From NCBI GenBank assembly GCA_029981855.1, contig JARRCS010000001.1:124001-188000 (forward strand): a stretch of 64,000 nt of DNA, in the 5' to 3' direction. Below, piece after piece: positions 16,917-23,994 of this stretch. Under the pieces are notes generated by a model. That model saw only the letters and a program-made list of their open reading frames with translations, was not told where the DNA came from and did not search any database. The number at the start of each line of letters is the position of its first letter. The stretch's first letter is position 1. Both the position numbers and the translations under genes were made by a program. The stretch is from Halanaerobiales bacterium. GTDB taxonomy: Bacteria; Bacillota; Halanaerobiia; Halanaerobiales; DTU029.

Positions 16917-17936
16917 ATGATTATTGTCATGCGGGATAATGCCCGGGAAAAAGAGATCCAGCAGGTTGTTGAGAGAATTAAGGAACTGGGATATACCCCA
17001 CACCCTTCACGCGGGGCTAAGAAGATGATTATCGGCATTATTGGTGATTTAAACAGGGAGGAATTAATCGATTCCCTGGGTGCCTATCCCGGTATTGATA
17101 AGCTGGTGCCGATACTGGAACCGTATAAACTGGCCGGGAGATCTTTTAAGGATGAGCCCTCAGTGATTGAAATTGCTGAAGGGGTGGCAATCGGTGGTAA
17201 GGAAATATTACTTATGGCAGGTCCCTGTGCGGTTGAAAGTGAGGAACAGGTAATAAGTACCGCCAGGGCGGTAAAAAGGGCCGGAGCCAGGGTATTAAGG
17301 GGTGGAGCCTTTAAACCCAGAACATCCCCCTACAGTTTTCAGGGACTACATGAAGAGGGGCTAAAATACCTGAAAACAGCTGCCGATGAGACGGGCTTAA
17401 AGGTTATTACTGAGGTTATGGACCCGAGAGATGTAGAACTGGTCGGCCGTTACACGGATATCTTTCAGATAGGGGCCAGGAATATGCAGAACTTCTATCT
17501 GTTAAAGGAGGTCGGTAATACTGATAAACCGGTTCTCTTAAAACGGGGTCTGACTGCCACCTATAAGGAGTTTTTGATGGCCGCAGAGTATATTATGTCC
17601 GAAGGGAACTACAACGTTATCCTCTGTGAAAGGGGAATTAGAACCTTTGAGGATTATACCCGTAATACCCTTGATCTAATAAGTATTCCGGTTCTAAAGA
17701 AATTAAGCCATCTCCCGGTAGTAATTGATCCCAGTCACGGGACGGGTCACTGGGATCTTGTTGGTCCTGCTTCTAAAGGGGCAATAGCCATGGGAGCAGA
17801 TGGACTGCTGATTGAGGTTCATCCTGAACCGATGAAGGCCCTGAGTGATGGACAGCAGTCATTGAAGTTTGAAAAATATGCTGAACTGGTAGAGCAGCTA
17901 AAAGATATAGCCAGGGCTGTAGGTCGTGATATCTGA
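16917..17936 (+). CDS. aroF: 3-deoxy-7-phosphoheptulonate (DAHP) synthase
   Basis: A 339-residue type I-beta DAHP synthase, the first step of the shikimate pathway. Residues 1-70 form the N-terminal ferredoxin-like regulatory domain (MIIVMRDNAREKEIQQVV) found in thermophile and Firmicute enzymes; the barrel follows, with MAGPCAVESEEQ, RGGAFKPRTSPYSFQG, IGARNMQNF, LLKRG and DPSHGTGH. Metal ligands of the family include the Cys in GPC and the His in DPSHGTGH. An AGAAGGAGATGAG site precedes it. Its stop overlaps the tyrA start. Confidence 0.95.
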   Translation: MIIVMRDNAREKEIQQVVERIKELGYTPHPSRGAKKMIIGIIGDLNREELIDSLGAYPGIDKLVPILEPYKLAGRSFKDEPSVIEIAEGVAIGGKEILLMAGPCAVESEEQVISTARAVKRAGARVLRGGAFKPRTSPYSFQGLHEEGLKYLKTAADETGLKVITEVMDPRDVELVGRYTDIFQIGARNMQNFYLLKEVGNTDKPVLLKRGLTATYKEFLMAAEYIMSEGNYNVILCERGIRTFEDYTRNTLDLISIPVLKKLSHLPVVIDPSHGTGHWDLVGPASKGAIAMGADGLLIEVHPEPMKALSDGQQSLKFEKYAELVEQLKDIARAVGRDI

Positions 17937-18799
17937 TGAAGCAGATCGGGATTATTGGTCTTGGCTTGATGGGTGGGTCGATGGGACTGGCCATCAAGAA
18001 ATATTTACCCGGGGTCAAGGTGGCCGGTTATGATCTTAACCAAAACCATCTGAATTATGCTCTGAAACAGGGTATGGTTGATCAGGAACTCTCTCCGACC
18101 AATATTAAGGAGATGGAGATTATCTTTATCGCCGTTCCGGTCAGGTCAATTATAACCGTTTTAAATGAAATTTACCCTGAGATCGACCTTAAAAAGACTA
18201 TAGTAACGGATATGGGTAGCACCAAGGCCTATCTTTATCAGCAGATTAAAGAAAAATTTCCGGGGCTCCGTTATGTCGGCGGTCATCCGATGACCGGGAG
18301 GGAGGTAAGCGGCCCCCAGGGAGCGTTAGCGGATTTATTTCAAAATAAGAATTATATCTTGTTTAAAGAGGCCGGTAAAATTAGTTCCCGGCTGACCGAT
18401 CTCCTAAAGAAGATTGGTGCTGAAGTTATCTATCTTGAACCTGAGGAACACGATAAACTGGTTGCTTTCACCAGCCATTTGCCCCAGCTTATAGCCACCT
18501 GCCTGGTTAATGAAATTATCACAGTTGAAGCAGAATTTCCCCTGCTTTCCCGGCTGATCGGCCAGGGCTTTCTAGACCTAACCAGAATTGCGGCCAGTGA
18601 TCCTAAGATGTGGGTTGATATCTTCCTGACCAATAAAGATAATCTAATTACCGCGATTGACAAATTTACTACCAGGCTGAAGCACTTTAAGGATATTCTT
18701 TTAGATGAGGATACAGAAAAGATAGCCGTACTTATGCTCTCCGGCAGGAATAAACGTCAGCAGATGGAGAAGGTGAGTAGTGATGGAATTAAAGGTTAA
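17936..18799 (+). CDS. tyrA: prephenate dehydrogenase
   Basis: A 287-residue TyrA that converts prephenate to 4-hydroxyphenylpyruvate. The NAD-binding loop GLGLMGGSMG is at residues 7-16, HPMTGREVSGPQGA is the conserved His region, and a helical dimerisation domain follows. It ends without an ACT domain, so any feedback control is not through ACT. Overlaps aroF by 1 bp and aroA by 17 bp, showing a tight operon. Confidence 0.94.
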   Translation: MKQIGIIGLGLMGGSMGLAIKKYLPGVKVAGYDLNQNHLNYALKQGMVDQELSPTNIKEMEIIFIAVPVRSIITVLNEIYPEIDLKKTIVTDMGSTKAYLYQQIKEKFPGLRYVGGHPMTGREVSGPQGALADLFQNKNYILFKEAGKISSRLTDLLKKIGAEVIYLEPEEHDKLVAFTSHLPQLIATCLVNEIITVEAEFPLLSRLIGQGFLDLTRIAASDPKMWVDIFLTNKDNLITAIDKFTTRLKHFKDILLDEDTEKIAVLMLSGRNKRQQMEKVSSDGIKG

Positions 18800-20075
18800 T
18801 CCCACAGGCAGGCTCAGGGGTGAGCTGGTTATTCCTGGGGATAAGTCTATCTCCCACAGGGCTATCATCCTGGGCTCCCTGGCTAAAGGGAAGACCCTGG
18901 TCAGGGGTTTGCTCGAGGCCGAGGATTGCCTCAATACCATCAAAGCCTTTCAAGCTATGGGTGTTAAGATCATTAAAAAGAGCCCCGGTGAATATCTGAT
19001 AGAGGGTGTTGGACTTAGAGGTTTAAAGGAACCGGAAGAGGTTATTGATTGCGGCAACTCGGGTACGGGGATGAGACTATTGACAGGTCTCCTGGCACCC
19101 CAGAGGTTTTATTCTGTTTTAACCGGTGATGCCTCCCTGCGTAAAAGGCCGATGGACAGGGTCATTAAGCCTTTAACCATGATGGGGGCCAGGATCTGGG
19201 GGAGAGAGGATAAATATGCCCCCTTAAGCATCAAGGGGAGTGTTCTTTCGGGACTTGAGTATACTTTGCCTGTAGCCAGTGCCCAGGTTAAGTCCGCCTT
19301 ACTGCTGGCAGGTTTATATGCAGGAGGTGATCTTAAACTGACCGAGCCGGGTCAATCCCGGGACCATACTGAGAGAATGCTTAAAGGTTTCGGTGTCAAT
19401 CTACATAAAAAGGATAACAGGATTTTTCTGGATAGTAAGGAAGAGATTAGGCTTTATGGTCAGGAGATTAATGTCCCCGGTGATCTATCTTCTGCCGCCT
19501 TTTTTCTGGTTGCCGGTTTAATTACCGGTGAGAGTGAGATATTACTCAGAAATGTAGGCATTAATCCTACCAGGAGCGGCCTGTTAGAGGTGGTTAAAGA
19601 GATGGGAGGGCGGATAGAGCTGTTAAACCAGAGGCAGGCCGGTGGTGAGCCGGTGGCTGATATTATGGTCAGGAGTAGCTACTTAAAGGGGATTGTTATT
19701 GAGGGAGAGATTATCCCCAGGTTGATAGATGAACTCCCTGTTATCGCTGTTATGGCCAGCCAGGCCGAAGGGGAGACAGTAATCAGGGATGCCGCCGAAT
19801 TAAGGGTTAAGGAGACTGACCGGATTAGGGCTATTGTCAGAGAGTTAAGCAGATTAGGGGTAGAAATCGAAGAACTTACCGATGGTATGGTAATTAAAGG
19901 TCCTTCCCGGATTAGAGGAGGGGTAAGGGTTAAAAGTTACGGTGATCACAGGATGGCCATGTCCTTGGCTATTGCTGGTTTATTAGCAGATGATATGATT
20001 ATTATAGAAGATAGTCGATCGATTAATACCTCCTTCCCCGAATTTCCCGGGTTATTAAAACAACTTTTCCAGTAA
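18783..20075 (+). CDS. aroA: 3-phosphoshikimate 1-carboxyvinyltransferase (EPSP synthase)
   Basis: A 430-residue EPSP synthase. Landmarks: GDKSISHRAIILGSLAKG, DCGNSGTGMRLLTGLL, SLRKRPMDRV, ELPVIAVMASQAEGETVIRDAAELRVKETDRI and YGDHRMAMSLAIAGL. ATG 18783 is preferred over GTG 18780. It overlaps the end of tyrA and closes the aroH-aroF-tyrA-aroA group. No clear terminator is seen between it and the trpE promoter. Confidence 0.95.
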   Translation: MELKVNPTGRLRGELVIPGDKSISHRAIILGSLAKGKTLVRGLLEAEDCLNTIKAFQAMGVKIIKKSPGEYLIEGVGLRGLKEPEEVIDCGNSGTGMRLLTGLLAPQRFYSVLTGDASLRKRPMDRVIKPLTMMGARIWGREDKYAPLSIKGSVLSGLEYTLPVASAQVKSALLLAGLYAGGDLKLTEPGQSRDHTERMLKGFGVNLHKKDNRIFLDSKEEIRLYGQEINVPGDLSSAAFFLVAGLITGESEILLRNVGINPTRSGLLEVVKEMGGRIELLNQRQAGGEPVADIMVRSSYLKGIVIEGEIIPRLIDELPVIAVMASQAEGETVIRDAAELRVKETDRIRAIVRELSRLGVEIEELTDGMVIKGPSRIRGGVRVKSYGDHRMAMSLAIAGLLADDMIIIEDSRSINTSFPEFPGLLKQLFQ

Positions 20076-20167
20076 TCAAGAAGCCCTACTTTACCGGTAA
20101 GAATAGAAAATAGTGATATCTTTCCTGAGGGCAGGCTTACAAAGGTTATGGGTCTGCTAAACGACTA

Positions 20168-20196
20168 TTGACAAGTTGCTTATTTTAAATTATAAT
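20168..20196 (+). promoter_or_regulatory. perfect consensus promoter of trpEG
   Basis: TTGACA (20168-20173), exactly 17 bp, TATAAT (20191-20196). It matches consensus at all twelve positions. The transcript would start near 20203 and run into the TRAP-type leader. Confidence 0.88.
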
Positions 20197-20213
20197 GAAG
20201 AAAATTACATATT

Positions 20214-20277
20214 GAGTTGAGCCCAGGTTAGTTTAGATGAGTTGAGTTTAGTTTTAAGTATTTCAGGGAGCTTTTAG
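20214..20277 (+). promoter_or_regulatory. TRAP (MtrB) RNA-binding site in trpEG leader
   Basis: Eight NAG triplets begin at 20214, 20219, 20224, 20229, 20234, 20239, 20244 and 20249, each exactly 5 nt apart: GAG, GAG, CAG, TAG, TAG, GAG, GAG, TAG. Looser AAG (20256), CAG (20264), GAG (20268) and TAG (20275) follow. TRAP is an 11-mer ring that binds 11 (G/U)AG triplets separated by 2-3 nt when loaded with tryptophan. Bases 20222-20230 can pair with 20309-20317, the 5' arm of the terminator, at 8 of 9 positions, which would act as the antiterminator. A small GGGAGC/GCTCCC hairpin lies at 20266-20282. No mtrB gene is in this window. Confidence 0.78.
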
Positions 20278-20309
20278 CTCCCCAAACATGATATTACAAG
20301 AACCATTGT

Positions 20310-20345
20310 AACCAGGGTGTTCATTTTGCAGACCCTGGTTTTTTT
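20310..20345 (+). terminator. leader terminator (attenuator) of trpEG
   Basis: AACCAGGGT (20310-20318) pairs perfectly with ACCCTGGTT (20332-20340) across a 13-nt loop, with Ts through 20345. It lies 38 bp before the trpE start, so it must be read through for expression. Confidence 0.88.
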
Positions 20346-20382
20346 AATTACTTTTCTTAATTTGGCAGAGAGGAGATTAGAA

Positions 20383-21909
20383 ATGATGAGATTAGAAGAG
20401 TTTCTAGAGCTGAGTGGAGAGTATAACTTGATTCCGCTTTATGATGAGATTGTTGGTGATACGGAAACACCAGTAACTCTTTATAACAGGCTAGGTAAGG
20501 AGAACGACTATTCATATCTGCTGGAGAGTGCCGGTGCGGGAAGATATTCCTTTATCGGGCTATTTCCTGAAAAGGTCTTTAAAAGGACTAAAAAGGGAAT
20601 CCTCTTCCTTGATAGTAAGGGAGAAGGGACGGAGTTAGTTCAGGATCGGACTAACTTAATAGAGTTTCTAAAGGACTATCTGAAGGGATTAAAGACCTAT
20701 CAAGCAGAGAATTTGCCCCCCTTTTCCGGAGGGCTGGTCGGGTATTTTGCTTATGAAATGATTGAGGAATGGGAGGACCTCTTCCATAATGAAGAGGGCA
20801 GAAAGATTCAACACGGAGATCTTCCGACGAGTATCCTTGTAATCGCTGGAGTCATTATCGCAATCGATCATTTTACACATACTATTAAGATAATCACAAA
20901 TGTTAAAATTGATCAGGGACTGACAGAAGAAGAAAGGATAGCACTCTATTATCAGAACCAGGCCAGGATTAGAAAGGTTATAAAATCGATAAAAGAGGGG
21001 CCATACAGATTAATTGAGAAAGGAACTGAATGGTCCGGCCAGTCTCTAGAAAAACCGGTCTCCAATACAACTAAAAGGGAATTTGAGGCCATGGTAGAGC
21101 AGGCAAAGGAATATATCAGGGCAGGGGATATCTTCCAGATAGTTTTATCCCAGAGGTTTGTCATTGAGAGTGCTCTTTCCCCCTTTCAGATTTACCGCGC
21201 TCTTAGGATAATGAACCCCTCCCCCTATCTGTTTTATTTAAATTTTCCTGAGGTGAAACTGATCGGCTCATCACCGGAGGTTCTGGTTAAAATTAAAGAC
21301 AAACGGGTAATTACCCGGCCGCTGGCCGGAACCAGGCGGAGAGGTAATACTAGGGCAGAGGATATAAAATTAGAGGAAGAGTTAAAACATGATGAAAAGG
21401 AAAGGGCAGAACATATTATGCTGGTGGATTTAGGGCGCAATGATCTGGGCCGGGTCTGTGAGATTGGAAGTGTTGAGGTTACTGAATTGATGGAGGTTGA
21501 GTATTATTCACAGGTTATGCATTTAGTCTCTCAGGTAGAGGGGAATCTGAGAGAGGGTTTAAGTAGTTTGGATGTTTTAAAAGCTGTCTTTCCAGCCGGG
21601 ACCGTTTCCGGCGCCCCCAAAATCAGAGCCATGGAGTTAATCGATCAACTGGAGAAGGAGCCGCGGGGGGTGTATGCCGGGGCAGTAGGATATATTGATT
21701 TTAAAGGAAACCTAGATACCTGTATAGCCATCCGGACCTTTGTGGTTAAAGGTAACAAAACATATATTCAGGTCGGGGCGGGTATTGTTGTCGATTCAAT
21801 TCCGGAAAGGGAATATGAGGAGACATTAAATAAAGCGAGGGCTCTTTTCCGGGCCCTGGAATTCATCGGTAGGGGGGATAGCGATGATCTTAATTATCGA
21901 CAACTATGA
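20383..21909 (+). CDS. trpE: anthranilate synthase component I
   Basis: A 508-residue TrpE that makes anthranilate from chorismate with ammonia supplied by TrpG. The N-terminal LLES motif (YLLESAGAGRYSFIG) is the tryptophan feedback site of TrpE. Catalytic chorismate-binding blocks include GDIFQIVLSQRF, SSPEVLVKI, TRPLAGTRRRG, EKERAEHIMLVDLGRNDLGRV, FPAGTVSGAPKIRAME and GAGIVVDSIPEREYEET. ATG 20383 is chosen because AGGAG lies 7 nt upstream; the frame opens earlier, at 20317, but that part is the terminator. PabB is the alternative, but the LLES motif and TRAP-type leader favour TrpE. It overlaps trpG by 26 bp. The rest of the trp genes are not here. Confidence 0.9.
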   Translation: MMRLEEFLELSGEYNLIPLYDEIVGDTETPVTLYNRLGKENDYSYLLESAGAGRYSFIGLFPEKVFKRTKKGILFLDSKGEGTELVQDRTNLIEFLKDYLKGLKTYQAENLPPFSGGLVGYFAYEMIEEWEDLFHNEEGRKIQHGDLPTSILVIAGVIIAIDHFTHTIKIITNVKIDQGLTEEERIALYYQNQARIRKVIKSIKEGPYRLIEKGTEWSGQSLEKPVSNTTKREFEAMVEQAKEYIRAGDIFQIVLSQRFVIESALSPFQIYRALRIMNPSPYLFYLNFPEVKLIGSSPEVLVKIKDKRVITRPLAGTRRRGNTRAEDIKLEEELKHDEKERAEHIMLVDLGRNDLGRVCEIGSVEVTELMEVEYYSQVMHLVSQVEGNLREGLSSLDVLKAVFPAGTVSGAPKIRAMELIDQLEKEPRGVYAGAVGYIDFKGNLDTCIAIRTFVVKGNKTYIQVGAGIVVDSIPEREYEETLNKARALFRALEFIGRGDSDDLNYRQL

Positions 21910-22447
21910 TTCCTTTACCTATAACCTTTTTCAGTATTTAGGTCAGTTAGCAGAGGTGGTGGTGAAACGCAATGACAGGATCACCTTATCTGAGATTGAG
22001 GAGCTTGGCCCCAGTCATATTGTTATTTCTCCTGGTCCGGGCCGTCCGGAAGAGGCCGGTATCTCTGAGAGGGTTATCGAGTACTTTAAGGGAGATATTC
22101 CGATTCTGGGCATCTGTCTGGGCCATCAGTGTATTGCCGATGTCTTTGGCGCAAAGGTTATTAGGGCGGGAAATATCTATCACGGCAAAACTTCTTTAAT
22201 CTACTACTCACACGAGGAAGGGATTTTTCAGGGAATTGAAAATCCCTTAACAGCTACCCGATATCATTCCCTGATTGTTGAGCCAGAAAGCGTACCTGAA
22301 GAGTTAAAGGTGATTGCCAGAACTGGAGAAGGGGAGATTATGGCTATAAGGCACCTTAACTATCCAGTCTACGGTCTGCAATTTCATCCGGAGTCAATCC
22401 TGACTGAATCAGGGTTAGCTATATTAAAGAATTTTATCAGGGCATAA
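21884..22447 (+). CDS. trpG: anthranilate synthase component II (glutamine amidotransferase)
   Basis: A 187-residue class I glutamine amidotransferase. The nucleophile is Cys78 in GICLGHQC; the His and Glu of the triad are in LQFHPESIL near the C-terminus. It starts MILIIDNYDSFTYN like TrpG/PabA. The start lies inside trpE, so translation is coupled. In many Firmicutes one such subunit serves both tryptophan and folate synthesis; whether that holds here depends on other pab genes. Transcription apparently ends after it, since cmk is 135 bp away. Confidence 0.9.
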   Translation: MILIIDNYDSFTYNLFQYLGQLAEVVVKRNDRITLSEIEELGPSHIVISPGPGRPEEAGISERVIEYFKGDIPILGICLGHQCIADVFGAKVIRAGNIYHGKTSLIYYSHEEGIFQGIENPLTATRYHSLIVEPESVPEELKVIARTGEGEIMAIRHLNYPVYGLQFHPESILTESGLAILKNFIRA

Positions 22448-22582
22448 TCCTGATTTATTCTTGGGAATATAAAAATAAATAAAGCAGGATTTTTAGCTTT
22501 AATCTAGAAATAAGAATAGAAGACCTGTTGCTCTCTATTAATTTAATTTTCGATTAGAAGATATTTCTCAGAGGTGATAAAA

Positions 22583-23263
22583 TTGGCCGGAGTTATTGCC
22601 ATAGACGGACCAGCAGGGGCAGGTAAGAGCACCTTATCCCGGCTTTTGGCCCGGGAACTGGGTTATAGACATCTCGATACAGGAGCTATGTATAGAGCCA
22701 TTACCTGGTTAGCTATTGAGAGGGGAATCGATCTGAATAATGAAGAGGCCCTGACCGAGTTGGCCAGGGAAACGGAGATTAAATTTCTACCGGCTGATAG
22801 TAATGGGGTCTGTCCGATAATTGTCAACGGGCAGGATTTAACTAATGAGATTAGAAAGCCACTTGTTAATAAATATGTCTCCCTGGTTGCCAGGATAGAG
22901 GGGGTCAGGGAGGTTATGGTTAAACTTCAGCGAAAGATGGCAGAAGAGGGAGAGATTATTATCGATGGCCGGGATATCGGGTCCAGGGTGGTCCCCAATG
23001 CCGACCTAAAATTATTTATTACAGCCTCTTTAGAGGAGAGGGCAAGGCGCCGCTTTAATGAATTGAAAGAGAAGAATCTGGATTTAAAGTTTAAAGAGGT
23101 AAGGGAGGAGATTGCCCGGAGGGATAAGATAGATAGTGAAAGGGAGGTATCTCCTCTGGTCAGAGTAGAGGATGCTCTATTAATTGATACAACTGATCTC
23201 TCTATTGAAGAGGTAGTAAAAAAGATAAAGACGATAATTGATAAGGGTGAATCTAATGGGTAA
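22583..23263 (+). CDS. cmk: cytidylate kinase
   Basis: A 226-residue (d)CMP kinase. The P-loop GPAGAGKST is at about residues 9-17, then LDTGAMYRAITW, DGRDIGSRVVPNADLK and the lid region ARRRFNEL. TTG 22583 is chosen, with GAGGTGAT 5 nt upstream; an in-frame GTG at 22574 lies within that site. Followed with 8 bp overlap by plsC. The cmk, plsC, ispH and rpsA order is common in Clostridia and partly kept in Bacillus. Confidence 0.94.
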   Translation: MAGVIAIDGPAGAGKSTLSRLLARELGYRHLDTGAMYRAITWLAIERGIDLNNEEALTELARETEIKFLPADSNGVCPIIVNGQDLTNEIRKPLVNKYVSLVARIEGVREVMVKLQRKMAEEGEIIIDGRDIGSRVVPNADLKLFITASLEERARRRFNELKEKNLDLKFKEVREEIARRDKIDSEREVSPLVRVEDALLIDTTDLSIEEVVKKIKTIIDKGESNG

Positions 23264-23843
23264 GATACTCTATTTACTGGGCAAATTTATCTTCAGTACA
23301 TACTTTTTGGTTTATCACTGCTGGCAGATAAGGGGCAAGGCAAACCGGCCTGCCAAAGGTTCTCTGGTTATTATGGCCAATCATATTAGTCTTCTTGATC
23401 CACCGGTGATAGGTTGTATTATGAACCGGCAGGTTCATTTTATGGCTAAAGAGGAGTTGTTTAAGCATCCAGTTGCAGCCTGGGTCTTTAAAAAAATTGG
23501 CACCTTTCCGATAAAGAGAGGTAAACCCGACAGAAAGGCTCTAAAAAATGCCTTCAATATCCTGAAAAGGGACGAGGTTTTATGTATCTTTCCCGAAGGT
23601 AGCAGACATAGACCCGGTAGGCCCGGCAGGGCTAAACCCGGTGCGGTGATGATTCCAATTAAAACTAAGACTCCAATCCTGCCGGTGGGAATAAAATTTG
23701 CTGAAAAAAAGAGATTAAAGGTTTCGATAGGAGAACCCTTTACTCTCGATAAATACTATGACCGCAAGCTTTCCAAAGATGAGCTTAAGGAGGCGGGGGA
23801 GATTATCATGGATAAGATTAGAGATGAGCTCAGAAGGCTATAG
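23256..23843 (+). CDS. plsC: 1-acyl-sn-glycerol-3-phosphate acyltransferase
   Basis: A 195-residue PlsC that adds the second acyl chain to form phosphatidic acid. The catalytic HxxxxD motif is NHISLLD, and the substrate motif is FPEGSRHRPG. A hydrophobic N-terminus (ILYLLGKFIFSTYFLVYHCW) anchors it to the membrane. ATG 23256, with GGGTGA upstream, is preferred over the in-frame ATG at 23238. It uses the product of PlsX/PlsY, both encoded in this window. Confidence 0.92.
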   Translation: MGKILYLLGKFIFSTYFLVYHCWQIRGKANRPAKGSLVIMANHISLLDPPVIGCIMNRQVHFMAKEELFKHPVAAWVFKKIGTFPIKRGKPDRKALKNAFNILKRDEVLCIFPEGSRHRPGRPGRAKPGAVMIPIKTKTPILPVGIKFAEKKRLKVSIGEPFTLDKYYDRKLSKDELKEAGEIIMDKIRDELRRL

Positions 23844-23994
23844 ATTAGATTTTTTATTTTTTTTCCCCTTTCAGGAAGGATTCTCAAGATTAATGGCGAA
23901 AAGATATAAAGGGCATGAATTAATGTAGAACTTTAATGGGTATACTATTTAACAAATGTTAGTTGTTTTGTTGGGCCGGAAGGAGGTGAAGGTT

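Noticed and set aside
20203-20382. A T-box leader for trpEG
   Set aside because: No T-box AGGGTGGNACCGCG-type element or specifier-loop pattern; the NAG periodicity fits TRAP much better.
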